From contig DATHBP010000129.1 of assembly GCA_035296085.1 (NCBI GenBank), positions 1 through 17,782 on the forward strand: a stretch of DNA of 17,782 nt. The letters are read 5' to 3'. Origin of the DNA: DATHBP01 sp035296085 (GTDB taxonomy: Bacteria > Actinomycetota > Actinomycetes > Propionibacteriales > Nocardioidaceae). The notes below the pieces were generated by a model. It saw only the letters and a list, made by a program, of their open reading frames with translations, did not search any database and had not been told where the DNA came from. Below are positions 1 to 9,309 of the stretch, in pieces (the first letter of the stretch is position 1; each line of letters opens with the position of its first letter). The translations under genes and the position numbers were made by a program.

Positions 1-299
1 TCGTGGGCATCAACGGCGGCCCGCAGTTCAGCTTCAGCGAGGCCGTCTCGTTCCAGATCAGCTGCGACGGCCAGGCCGAGGTCGACTACTACTGGGAGCG
101 GCTCTCCGAGGGCGGCGAGGAAGGCCCGTGCGGGTGGCTCAAGGACAAGTTCGGTCTGTCATGGCAGGTCGTACCGGCCGGGATGGACGAGCTGTTCGCC
201 GACCCCGACCCACGGCGCGCGGAGCGGGCGATGCAGGCCATGTTCGGGATGCGCAAGCTCGACATCGCAGCTTTGCAAGCCGCGGCCGACGCAGCCTAG
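1..299 (+). CDS. PhnB-like VOC-fold protein, C-terminal part (5' end outside window)
   Basis: This is the last 98 or so codons of a gene whose start lies left of the window; the GTG at position 3 is most likely an internal valine. The readable protein (NGGPQF, then SEGGEEGPCGWLKDKFGLSWQ, then a helical tail with DPDPRRAERAMQAMF) matches the C-terminal half of the PhnB / '3-demethylubiquinone-9 3-methyltransferase-like' branch of the VOC (glyoxalase) superfamily. Despite that old family name, members are not shown to be methyltransferases and their substrates are mostly unknown. The conserved GWLKDKFGxSWQVVP block is the diagnostic part. It stops at TAG 297-299 and faces the minus-strand phosphatase gene tail-to-tail with a gap of about 27 bases. 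Family assignment is firm; function is unknown. Confidence 0.85.
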   Translation, partial: VGINGGPQFSFSEAVSFQISCDGQAEVDYYWERLSEGGEEGPCGWLKDKFGLSWQVVPAGMDELFADPDPRRAERAMQAMFGMRKLDIAALQAAADAA

Positions 300-326
300 G
301 ACATCTTCCCCAGCCCGGCCGAGCCG

Positions 327-1136
327 TCAGCCCAGGCCGGCTCGGGCGAGCAGGTAGGCCGTGAGGGGCGCGTACAAGTCCGGCGCGACGTTGTCATCCA
401 GCGGCACGCAGACCGAGACGCGCCCCTCGGCCTCTCCCACGAAGAGAGCCGGGTCGTTCGAGTCGGCGAAGCCGACGGCGTCGACGCCGGCCTGCCCGGC
501 CGCCCCAGCCCAGCCGTGGTCCGCGACCACGAGGTCTGGCGGGGTCTCGCCGGACGCTGCCAGGTCGTCGAGTACGGCTGTCATGGGCAGCGGCGAGTGA
601 GTATGACGCGGGCCGTCGGGGACGAGCAGTACGGCCACCCCGTCGAGATAGCCGATCGTCTCGCCGCCGGCCGCGTACGGGGTGTCGTAGGGGTGCTGCC
701 ACTGCGGCGCCGGTTTCAGCAGCGCGCAGCCAGCCCGCTCCAGCCCGGCAGCGACCGCCGCGTGCGTCGGCCGTAGCCCGACCGGATGACCGGTCGCCAC
801 GAAGACCCGCTCCTGTCGCTCGACCGCGACGCGAAGGCGAGCGGCCATCGCATCCAGCCGCTCCACCGTGCGGTCCGGGTCGATGGTGTCCTGACCGCGG
901 ACGTGCTCCGGGTCGCCAGACACCCCGCAACGTCGCGCCATCAGGTCCATCACGTCGGTCGGTGTCCAGGCTCCCGCGGGGGAAAGGCCGAACAGGTAGA
1001 GCGGATGGCGCTGGCTCATTGCCCGGTAGTTGCCGAGGTTGTTCTCGCGCGTAGTGGCTATCTGGCCGGCGATGCGGGCCTTCAGCAGGTGCTGGCGCAG
1101 CTCCGCGCGCGTAGGGATCCCCGTCGTCATCGTCAC
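327..1136 (-). CDS. PF15698-type actinobacterial phosphatase family protein
   Basis: A 269-residue protein without signal peptide or membrane segment. It resembles, over its full length, the actinobacterial family labelled 'phosphatase' (Pfam PF15698). Typical blocks are visible: an N-terminal RAELRQHLLKARIAGQIATTREN, the segment CGVSGDPEHVRGQDTIDPD, FVATGHPVGL near the middle, and PDLVVADHGWAGAAGQAGVDAVGFADSNDPALF near the C-terminus. The substrate is not known. The start may be GTG 1136 or ATG 1130, two codons later; neither has a convincing ribosome binding site. The gene is divergent from the YceI gene, and the upstream operator of that promoter lies only about 40 bases from this start, so shared regulation is possible but not shown. 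The enzymatic activity is the family name, not something I can verify from residues. Confidence 0.75.
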   Translation of the reverse strand: MTMTTGIPTRAELRQHLLKARIAGQIATTRENNLGNYRAMSQRHPLYLFGLSPAGAWTPTDVMDLMARRCGVSGDPEHVRGQDTIDPDRTVERLDAMAARLRVAVERQERVFVATGHPVGLRPTHAAVAAGLERAGCALLKPAPQWQHPYDTPYAAGGETIGYLDGVAVLLVPDGPRHTHSPLPMTAVLDDLAASGETPPDLVVADHGWAGAAGQAGVDAVGFADSNDPALFVGEAEGRVSVCVPLDDNVAPDLYAPLTAYLLARAGLG

Positions 1137-1175
1137 GACGCCACGGTACGGCCGCTGAAAGATGCGAAACGAAGT

Positions 1176-1191
1176 AGTTGACGACTCAACT
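1176..1191. promoter_or_regulatory. MarR-type operator palindrome 1 (over the -35 of the YceI promoter)
   Basis: Perfect inverted repeat AGTTGA-CGAC-TCAACT. It has the same GTTGA-N4-TCAAC geometry as the palindromes at 1217-1230 and 16366-16379. It covers the candidate -35 hexamer TTGACG at 1178-1183. Its centre is 40 bases from that of the second palindrome, close to four helical turns. Role as a repressor site is inferred. Confidence 0.7.
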
Positions 1192-1206
1192 TTCCCCGGC
1201 TACAGT
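1178..1206 (+). promoter_or_regulatory. Sigma-70-type promoter of the YceI gene
   Basis: TTGACG (1178-1183), a 17-base spacer, then TACAGT (1201-1206). The -35 matches five of six consensus bases and the spacing is ideal. Transcription would start near 1213, just before the second operator, giving a leader of about 36 bases with a GGAGG ribosome binding site at 1237-1241. This is the best promoter I can see in the window. Confidence 0.7.
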
Positions 1207-1216
1207 GGATCTGACA

Positions 1217-1230
1217 GTTGAACGATCAAC
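1217..1230. promoter_or_regulatory. MarR-type operator palindrome 2 (just downstream of the YceI transcription start)
   Basis: Inverted repeat GTTGA-ACGA-TCAAC. The 16 bases 1215-1230 (CAGTTGAACGATCAAC) are identical to 16364-16379 in front of the MarR-family gene. The position between the predicted start of transcription and the ribosome binding site suits a repressor that blocks the promoter. Confidence 0.7.
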
Positions 1231-1248
1231 AAATCCGGAGGATGCACC

Positions 1249-1833
1249 ATGACCATCACCGATCTCGACCCCACCACCGCGGCGATCGAGGACCTGAGCG
1301 GCGACTACTCGCTCGACGTTGCCCACACCCGCATCGGTTTCTCCGCCCGGCACGCCATGGTGACCTCGGTCCGTGGCTCGTTCCAAGACTTCGAAGGCAC
1401 GGCCCACCTGGACGCCGCAGACCCCACGAAGTCCTCCGCGAAGCTGACGATCCAGGTCGCGAGCCTCACGACGGGCCAGGAGCAGCGGGACGCCCATCTG
1501 CGGTCGCCGGACTTCTTCGACGTCGAGACCTACCCCGAGATCACGTTCGAGTCCACCGACGTCGAGCAGCTGGACGGTGACACCTACCGTCTCGTCGGGG
1601 ACCTCACGATCAAGGACCAGACCCAGCCGGTCTCGGTGGACTTCACGTTCAACGGCTCGGCCAAGGACCCGTTCGGCAACCTGCGCGCGGGGTTCGAGGG
1701 CCGCGCGACCGTGAACCGCAAGGACTGGGGGCTTACGTGGAACGCCGCCCTGGAGACCGGCGGTTTCCTCGTCGCCGACAAGGTCAAGTTCGAGTTCGAC
1801 GTCTCGGCAGTGAAGCTCACCCCCACCGCCTGA
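1249..1833 (+). CDS. YceI family protein (lipocalin-like, likely polyisoprenoid binding)
   Basis: A 194-residue protein with the YceI fold signature: DYSLDVAHTRIGFSARHAMVTSVRGSF at the start, SLTTGQEQRDAHLRSPDFFDVETYPEITFES in the middle, and FEGRATVNRKDWGLTWN towards the end. Characterised YceI proteins form a beta-barrel that binds a long isoprenoid or similar amphiphile; some respond to stress. No signal peptide is visible, so a cytoplasmic location is likely here, unlike the periplasmic E. coli protein. ATG 1249 is supported by GGAGG at 1237-1241 with seven bases of spacing. The promoter is flanked by two palindromes shared with the MarR gene at 16402, so expression is probably derepressed by a ligand of that regulator. 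A strong hairpin follows the stop. Family is firm; the natural ligand is unknown. Confidence 0.92.
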   Translation: MTITDLDPTTAAIEDLSGDYSLDVAHTRIGFSARHAMVTSVRGSFQDFEGTAHLDAADPTKSSAKLTIQVASLTTGQEQRDAHLRSPDFFDVETYPEITFESTDVEQLDGDTYRLVGDLTIKDQTQPVSVDFTFNGSAKDPFGNLRAGFEGRATVNRKDWGLTWNAALETGGFLVADKVKFEFDVSAVKLTPTA

Positions 1834-1841
1834 CCACCACC

Positions 1842-1883
1842 GCATCGGCCCGCCGAGCCTCTTGCCGCTCGGCGGGCCGATGC
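1842..1883 (+). terminator. Strong hairpin after the YceI gene, probable terminator
   Basis: A perfect 17-base-pair stem (1842-1858 with 1867-1883) and an 8-base loop start nine bases after the stop codon. There is no run of T after it, as is common for G+C-rich actinobacterial terminators. It separates the YceI gene from the sulfurylase/kinase gene. Confidence 0.7.
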
Positions 1884-1946
1884 CTGGTCCCTGTGGTTGC
1901 CGTAAGCACCTCGTTGAGCGGTTAGCGCGGAGGTCGACTAGATAGA

Positions 1947-3752
1947 ATGGCGCATGACCGGGTCCAGACAGTACGCGTGAGCACCGACACCCTGCCGCCG
2001 CGAGAGCAGCCGCTCGTCGACTTGGTCGTGACCGCCTCGCGACGGGTCGAGCTGCGCGAGCAGGCGCTGCGGCTGCCCAGCTGGCGTCTCGCCGCACGTC
2101 AGCAATGCGACCTCGAGCTGCTTGCCTGTGGCGGCTTCTCCCCCCTGCGCAGCTTTCTCGGTCGCGACGACTACGAGTCGGTGTGCGCCTCGATGCGGCT
2201 GTCCGACGGCGCGCTGTGGCCGATGCCGATCGTGCTCGACCTCCCCGAGCGGGTCGTCAGCGAGGCGCAGCGCGCGGGTGCCTTGGCCCTGCACGACACC
2301 GAGGGTGCGCTGGTCGCAGTGCTGCACCTCAGCGAGGCGTGGCAACCGGACCTGGCGGCGGAGGCCGAACAGGTCTTCGGGACCGACGACCCGGCGCACC
2401 CGGGCGTGGACTACCTGCTTCGGCGCACCAACCGCTGGTACGCCAGCGGCGAGCTCGAGGTCCTCCAGCCGTTCGAACACCACGACTTTCCCGAGCTGCG
2501 CTTCACGCCGACCGCGCTGCGGGCGGAGTTCGCACGCCGAGGCTGGGAGCGCATCATCGCGTTCAACACCCGCAACCCCATGCACCGAGCGCACATGGAG
2601 CTGACGCTTCGAGGGGCGCGCGACGTCGACGCCCACCTGCTGATCCACCCCGTCGTCGGCTTGACCCAACCCGGTGACGTCGACCACTACACCCGGGTCC
2701 GGTGCTACCAGGCGCTGATGCCGAGCTACCCGCCCGGCGTCGCGATGCTGTCCCTGCTGCCGCTCGCCATGCGGATGGGCGGCCCCCGGGAGGCCCTCTG
2801 GCACGCGCTGATCCGTCGCAACTACGGCGCCACGCACTTCATCGTCGGGCGTGACCACGCGGGGCCGAAGCCCGACGCACGCGGCGTCCACTTCTACGAG
2901 CCGTACGCCGCGCAAGAGCTGCTCACCCGCCACGAAGACGAGCTCGGCATCGAGATCGTGCGTTTCCAGCGGATGGTGTACGTCTCCGACAGCGACCGCT
3001 ACGTCGAGGAGGCGAGCGTTGCTGAGGGCGACCCGATGCGCCAGATCAGCGGCACCGACCTGCGTCGCCGGCTCAGCGAGGGCTCGGAGCTACCGGAGTG
3101 GTTCACTCCCCCGGCGGTGGCCAAGGAACTGCGCCGCAGGTTTCCGCCGCGAGCGGAGCAGGGCTTCACCGTGTTCTTCACCGGACTCTCCGGAGCCGGC
3201 AAGTCCAGCGTGGCCAACCGGCTCGTCATCGCGCTGCGCGACATCAGCGGTCGCAGCGTCACTTTGCTCGACGGCAACGAAGTGCGGCACCGGCTCTCCG
3301 CCGAGCTGGGTTTCACCCGGCAGGACCGCGACCGGCACGTCCTGCGGATCGGCTACGTCGCTGCGGAGATCACCAGGAGCGGCGGGATCGCCATCTGCGC
3401 TCCGATCGCCCCCTACGCCCCGTCCCGGCGCGACGTCCGCCGCATGGTCGAACCCGTGGGCGGCTTCTACCTTGTCTACATCCGCACGCCGCTGGAGATC
3501 TGTGAGGCACGCGACAGCAAGGGGCTGTACGCCAAGGCTCGGGCCGGGCTGGTCAAGGACTTCACCGGCGTCTCCCAGCCCTACGACGAGCCGGTCGACG
3601 CCGAGATGGTGATCGACACACTCGCCCAGACGGCAGAGGAAGCGGTGCAGCTCGTCTTGGATCGCCTCTATGCCGACGGCTACCTCGTTCGGGACGACAC
3701 GGAAGCGAGCGACGTCTCGTCCGCCGTCGACGTCGACGAAGCGGCTAGCTAG
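1947..3752 (+). CDS. sat/cysC: Bifunctional sulfate adenylyltransferase / adenylylsulfate kinase
   Basis: A 601-residue fusion. Residues about 1-385 are a Sat-type (single-chain) ATP sulfurylase with the nucleotide motifs RNPMHRAH (209-216) and GRDHAGP (301-307). Residues about 400-580 are an APS kinase with a P-loop GLSGAGKS (413-420), the KGLYAKARAG segment and FTGVSQPYDEP. Together they would convert sulfate and ATP to APS and then PAPS in the cytoplasm. Two positions look unusual: FNTRNP where FQTRNP is common, and LDGN (441-444) where APS kinases usually have LDGD. ATG 1947 has a GGAGG at 1929-1933 with a rather long 13-base spacing; GTG 1977 is an alternative start. A TAGAAT (1943-1948) could be a -10 element favouring the later start. 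No sulfite or PAPS reductase or sulfotransferase gene lies in the window. A VOC gene follows after 34 bases, possibly co-transcribed. Confidence 0.92.
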   Translation: MAHDRVQTVRVSTDTLPPREQPLVDLVVTASRRVELREQALRLPSWRLAARQQCDLELLACGGFSPLRSFLGRDDYESVCASMRLSDGALWPMPIVLDLPERVVSEAQRAGALALHDTEGALVAVLHLSEAWQPDLAAEAEQVFGTDDPAHPGVDYLLRRTNRWYASGELEVLQPFEHHDFPELRFTPTALRAEFARRGWERIIAFNTRNPMHRAHMELTLRGARDVDAHLLIHPVVGLTQPGDVDHYTRVRCYQALMPSYPPGVAMLSLLPLAMRMGGPREALWHALIRRNYGATHFIVGRDHAGPKPDARGVHFYEPYAAQELLTRHEDELGIEIVRFQRMVYVSDSDRYVEEASVAEGDPMRQISGTDLRRRLSEGSELPEWFTPPAVAKELRRRFPPRAEQGFTVFFTGLSGAGKSSVANRLVIALRDISGRSVTLLDGNEVRHRLSAELGFTRQDRDRHVLRIGYVAAEITRSGGIAICAPIAPYAPSRRDVRRMVEPVGGFYLVYIRTPLEICEARDSKGLYAKARAGLVKDFTGVSQPYDEPVDAEMVIDTLAQTAEEAVQLVLDRLYADGYLVRDDTEASDVSSAVDVDEAAS

Positions 3753-3786
3753 CAACCACGAACCCCCACCCCTGGAGCCAACCGTC

Positions 3787-4308
3787 ATGGGCATCGCCGC
3801 GCTGAACCACGCAGTTCTCTACGTCCGCGATCTCGAACGCAGCGTCGCGTTCTACCGCGACGTCCTCGGCTTCCGCCGGATCGACATGACGCCGGAGGGC
3901 TTCAGCGGTGCGGCCTTCCTGCAGGCACCAGGCTCGACGAACGACCACGACCTCGGGCTCTTCGCGATGGACAGCAGTGCCGCACCGTCTGGCGCCGGGC
4001 GTACGTCCGTGGGCCTGTACCACCTCGCCTGGGAGGTCGAGACCCTCACCGACCTGCAGGAGCTGGCCGAGCGGCTGGCGGAGGTGGGTGCACTCGGCGG
4101 TGCGTCGGACCACGGCACCACCAAGAGCCTGTATGCCAAGGACCCGGACGGTCTCGAGTTCGAGGTCGCCTGGATCGTTCCGGCCGACCAGCTCGACGAC
4201 GACGCCCGCGCCGCGCGCAAACGCATAGGTCCGCTCGACCTGAACCGGGAGATCCAGCGCTACGGGGCGCTGACCCGAGGTGGGGTCGGTATCTCCGTAC
4301 CCGCCTAA
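3787..4308 (+). CDS. VOC (glyoxalase/dioxygenase fold) family protein
   Basis: A 173-residue single-chain VOC protein with two beta-alpha-beta modules. The first opens with LNHAVLYVRDLERSVAFYRDVLGF and the second with GLYHLAWEVETLTDLQELAERL. Candidate metal ligands are His8, His79 and Glu126 (in DPDGLEFEV), consistent with a metal-dependent enzyme such as an extradiol dioxygenase, glyoxalase or lactone/epoxide-acting relative. The C-terminal extension of about 40 residues (DDDARAARKRIGPLDLNREIQRYG) is charged and helical. ATG 3787 has GGAG at 3774-3777. It starts 34 bases after the sulfurylase/kinase gene, so read-through is likely, though no sulfur link is evident. Substrate unknown. Confidence 0.85.
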   Translation: MGIAALNHAVLYVRDLERSVAFYRDVLGFRRIDMTPEGFSGAAFLQAPGSTNDHDLGLFAMDSSAAPSGAGRTSVGLYHLAWEVETLTDLQELAERLAEVGALGGASDHGTTKSLYAKDPDGLEFEVAWIVPADQLDDDARAARKRIGPLDLNREIQRYGALTRGGVGISVPA

Positions 4309-4343
4309 CGGTTCCCAGCGAGCTCGGGCCGGCAGCTGCCGCC

Positions 4344-5462
4344 TCAGCGCCGGTGTATGAGCACGAGGGCGCGGTCGTCGCTGGTCGAGTCGACGCAGTC
4401 GATCAGCTCCGCAGCCCCGCCTTCGAAGTCGCGCGTGACGAGTCGCTCGGCGTTGCCGATCAGGGCATCGATGCCGAGCGCGATGTCGCGGTTGGGTGTC
4501 TCGACCACCCCGTCGGTGTAGAGCAGCAGCGCGTCGCCGGGCATCAGCTCGCCGCGGCGGCCGTCGTACTGCGCCCGCGCCAGCAGCCCGAGCACCGGTC
4601 CCCCGCCGGTGTGGACCTCCCAGCGGCCGGAGCCGGAGTGGAACTGCACCGCTGGGGGATGGCCCGCAGTACGCACCTCGAAGGCGCCTGAGCTCAGGTC
4701 CAGGGTCAGGTGTATGGCGGTCGCGAACCCTTCGGGCCACTGCTGGCGCAGCAGAAACGTGTTGGCGGCCGGTAGGAACTGCTCCGTGGGCACTGCACCG
4801 AGAAGGCCCCCGAACGCGCCGGAGAGGGACAGCGCCTTGGTGCCGGCGTTGAGGCCATTGCCGGAGACGTCGACCACCGCCATTTCGAAGATCCGCTGGT
4901 CCTCGGTCATGGCGGCGACTACGAAGTCCCCGGCGAACGACGCTCCGCCGGCCGAGCGCACAACCGCTTCGGCATGCCACCCGCTGGGCAGGGCGGGCAG
5001 CGTGCTGTCTGCGCGGATGCGGTCGCGCAGGTCAGCGAGCATGGACTCCCCGCGCGTGACCGGCACGCCGAGATCGGCGCGGATGCGGGCCGAGACCACC
5101 ACCACCGCTGCCAACAGCGTGACCACGCCGACGTCTGCCCACCGATGCGGGTCGAGACCGTCGTCAGCGGCGAGGGCAAGTGCGGTGTCGACCCCCGACG
5201 CCACGGCCACGACCACGGAGAGGACGACTAGACGACCGATGGGAAGGACGAAGCTGCCCAGCAGCAGCGGCACCGCGAAGACCGCGACGGTCATCCAGGT
5301 GTCCAGCGCAAACGTCAGCAGAGACAGGCCCAGCACGCTCGCGACCAGGACCGTCAGCCAGCGAGTGTTCGCAGACCGCAGCCGACGGGGCAGCGACCCG
5401 TGGCGTCGACGCCGGACAACCGGGTCAGCGATGGCGGCGGCAACAGGCTCCACCGACGTCAT
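4344..5462 (-). CDS. Membrane-anchored PP2C/SpoIIE-type serine/threonine phosphatase
   Basis: A 372-residue protein: a basic N-terminus, four predicted membrane segments (about 35-52, 57-74, 77-97, 108-125), then a cytoplasmic PPM/SpoIIE phosphatase domain from about 150. Metal-binding aspartates of the fold are visible: AGDF (Asp179), VVDVSGNG (Asp198), LLLYTDGVVE (Asp317) and TSDDRA near the C-terminus, plus AGHPP at 267-271. Such proteins usually dephosphorylate anti-sigma-factor antagonists or similar serine-phosphorylated partners, but no partner is encoded here. Two motif positions are atypical: DVSGNG instead of the common DVxGHG or DVxGKG, and no second aspartate after AGDF. The frame stays open upstream into rpiB; I chose ATG 5462 because it lies after the rpiB stop and gives a normal N-terminus. 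No clear ribosome binding site is visible, so the start is moderately sure. Confidence 0.85.
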   Translation of the reverse strand: MTSVEPVAAAIADPVVRRRRHGSLPRRLRSANTRWLTVLVASVLGLSLLTFALDTWMTVAVFAVPLLLGSFVLPIGRLVVLSVVVAVASGVDTALALAADDGLDPHRWADVGVVTLLAAVVVVSARIRADLGVPVTRGESMLADLRDRIRADSTLPALPSGWHAEAVVRSAGGASFAGDFVVAAMTEDQRIFEMAVVDVSGNGLNAGTKALSLSGAFGGLLGAVPTEQFLPAANTFLLRQQWPEGFATAIHLTLDLSSGAFEVRTAGHPPAVQFHSGSGRWEVHTGGGPVLGLLARAQYDGRRGELMPGDALLLYTDGVVETPNRDIALGIDALIGNAERLVTRDFEGGAAELIDCVDSTSDDRALVLIHRR

Positions 5463-5523
5463 ACAGCATTCACCGAGGTCATGCCGCACCCACCGAACGT
5501 CACGCTCGGACCATAGGGCCCGG

Positions 5524-5997
5524 TCAGGACGTCGGCAAAGCGGGCAGCTCGCCGGTCCGCTCGTAGGAGTCCAGCATCCTGATCCGCCGTCGGTGCCGCT
5601 GGCCACCGCTGAAGGGCGTCGTGAGGAACGTCTCGACGAAACGGCGAGCTTCTTCCGGCTCGTGCATGCGCGCTCCGATGGACACCACGTTGGCGTCGTT
5701 GTGCTCACGCGCCAGCCGAGCGGTCTCCTCGCTCCAGGCGAGCGCGGCTCGTGCGCCCGGGACCTTATTGGCCGCGATCTGCTCGCCGTTGCCCGACCCG
5801 CCGATCACGATTCCGAGACTGTCTTCACCCGCCACCGCTCCGGCCGCAGCAGCGAGACAGTACGGCGGATAGTCGTCGTCCTCGTCGTATGCCGGAGGTC
5901 CGTGGTCGACGGTCTCGTACCCCGCGCTGCGCAGCCAGCCGAGCAGGAACGCCTTCAGCTCGAAGCCGGCATGGTCGGAACCGATGTGGACGCGCAT
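5524..5997 (-). CDS. rpiB: Ribose-5-phosphate isomerase B
   Basis: A 157-residue RpiB (LacAB_rpiB family), which interconverts ribose 5-phosphate and ribulose 5-phosphate in the pentose phosphate pathway. Visible motifs are GSDHAGF at the N-terminus, GGSGNGEQIAANK around 66-78, and AREHNDANVVSIGAR around 96-110. The GEQ motif places Glu72 where the E. coli-type enzyme has a catalytic cysteine nearby; in the M. tuberculosis enzyme the equivalent glutamate (Glu75) is the base, so this is the mycobacterial-type enzyme. It begins 12 bases after the stop of the DsbA-like gene, so the two are probably one transcript, continuing into the phosphatase gene 61 bases further on. Full length; nothing broken. 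Confidence 0.95.
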   Translation of the reverse strand: MRVHIGSDHAGFELKAFLLGWLRSAGYETVDHGPPAYDEDDDYPPYCLAAAAGAVAGEDSLGIVIGGSGNGEQIAANKVPGARAALAWSEETARLAREHNDANVVSIGARMHEPEEARRFVETFLTTPFSGGQRHRRRIRMLDSYERTGELPALPTS

Positions 5998-6009
5998 GCC
6001 TGGAGTGTG

Positions 6010-6648
6010 TCAGTCGAAGTCTGGTTCGCGGTCACGGCTGCGCTTGAGCTCGTAGAACCCGTCTGTTCCCGCGACCAGCAGCGTCCCGTCCCACAAGCGT
6101 CCGGCGGCCTCGCCCTTGGGGGCGGGGGTGACAACAGGCCCGAAGAACGCGACGCCGGCCACGCTGATGACCGGCGTGCCCACGTCCAGCCCGACCTGGT
6201 CCATGCCGGCGTCGTGTGAGCGCTTCAATGCGTCGTCGTAGTCGCTGGACTCCATCGCGTCCAACAGCGAGGCCGGCAAGCCGACATCGGCAAGGGCTTC
6301 CTCGACCGTCGCGCGGTTCGCGGGCTGCTGATGCAGGTGGAACCGGGTGCCCAACGCGGTGTAGAGCGGACCGAGGATCTCTGCGCCGTGCTGCTCCCCG
6401 GCGGCCATGCACACCCGCACTGGGCCCCAAGCAGTCTCGAGGAAGCTCCGGTAGTCGTCGGACAGCTCCTCGCGGTTGTAGTTGAGGCAGCTGAGACTCA
6501 TCACGTGCCAGCGAGCCTGCACGGGGCGCACCTTTTCGACCTCCAGTAGCCACCGCGAGGTGAGCCAGGCCCAGGGGCACAGGGGGTCGAACCAGAAGTC
6601 TGCGATGGTCGGGCCGCTCGGCGGCGTCGGGGTCGCGTTCAGGGTCAT
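6010..6648 (-). CDS. DsbA-like protein, mycothiol-dependent nitroreductase Rv2466c family
   Basis: A 212-residue thioredoxin-fold protein with a DsbA-type helical insert. It resembles M. tuberculosis Rv2466c along its length: ADFWFDPLCPWAWLTSRW, WHVMSLSCLN, AWGPVRVCMAAGEQHGAEILGPLYTALG, GMDQVGLDVGTPVISVAGVAFFGP and the terminal FYELKRSR. Rv2466c is a mycothiol-dependent reductase with a CPWC active site; here the second cysteine is alanine (CPWA, Cys24 and Ala27), leaving one active-site thiol, which fits a monothiol, mycothiol-linked mechanism. No signal peptide, so cytoplasmic. ATG 6648 is chosen because the longer reading frame would run across the divergent pepN start and adds a non-homologous arginine-rich stretch. 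rpiB follows after 12 bases, the order seen in mycobacteria. Confidence 0.88.
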   Translation of the reverse strand: MTLNATPTPPSGPTIADFWFDPLCPWAWLTSRWLLEVEKVRPVQARWHVMSLSCLNYNREELSDDYRSFLETAWGPVRVCMAAGEQHGAEILGPLYTALGTRFHLHQQPANRATVEEALADVGLPASLLDAMESSDYDDALKRSHDAGMDQVGLDVGTPVISVAGVAFFGPVVTPAPKGEAAGRLWDGTLLVAGTDGFYELKRSRDREPDFD

Positions 6649-6721
6649 CAGCTCATTTCGTCGAGGCCTGCGCCTGCACCAACCGGGTCGCGCAATCGGA
6701 CATTCCCTCTGACGTGAGACC

Positions 6722-9274
<2,553 letters not shown>

Positions 9275-9309
9275 CGGTCGCCTCAACGACCCCAGTGTGA
9301 GCCGCTTTG

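Noticed and set aside
3787..4308. VOC gene as a sulfur-metabolism partner of the sulfurylase/kinase
   Set aside because: Only the 34-base spacing suggests this; no sequence feature ties the VOC protein to sulfate or PAPS chemistry.
4330..4341. CGGCAGCTGCCG palindrome between the convergent VOC and PP2C genes
   Set aside because: Twelve bases with no loop and no T-run; too weak to call a terminator and common in G+C-rich DNA.
5450..5483. Near-identical 12-base direct repeat (ATGACCTCGGTG / ATGACGTCGGTG on the minus strand) at the PP2C start
   Set aside because: Only two copies, 20 bases apart and out of frame with each other; short enough to be coincidence.
5463..5708. Longer N-terminus for the PP2C-type phosphatase
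   Set aside because: It would overlap rpiB by almost 190 bases and adds a non-homologous cysteine/serine/arginine-rich stretch.
4609..6219. 536-codon open frame on the plus strand
   Set aside because: It is antisense to the PP2C-type phosphatase, rpiB and part of the DsbA-like gene. Its product is a low-complexity arginine/serine/threonine-rich string with no recognisable domain, as expected opposite G+C-rich genes.
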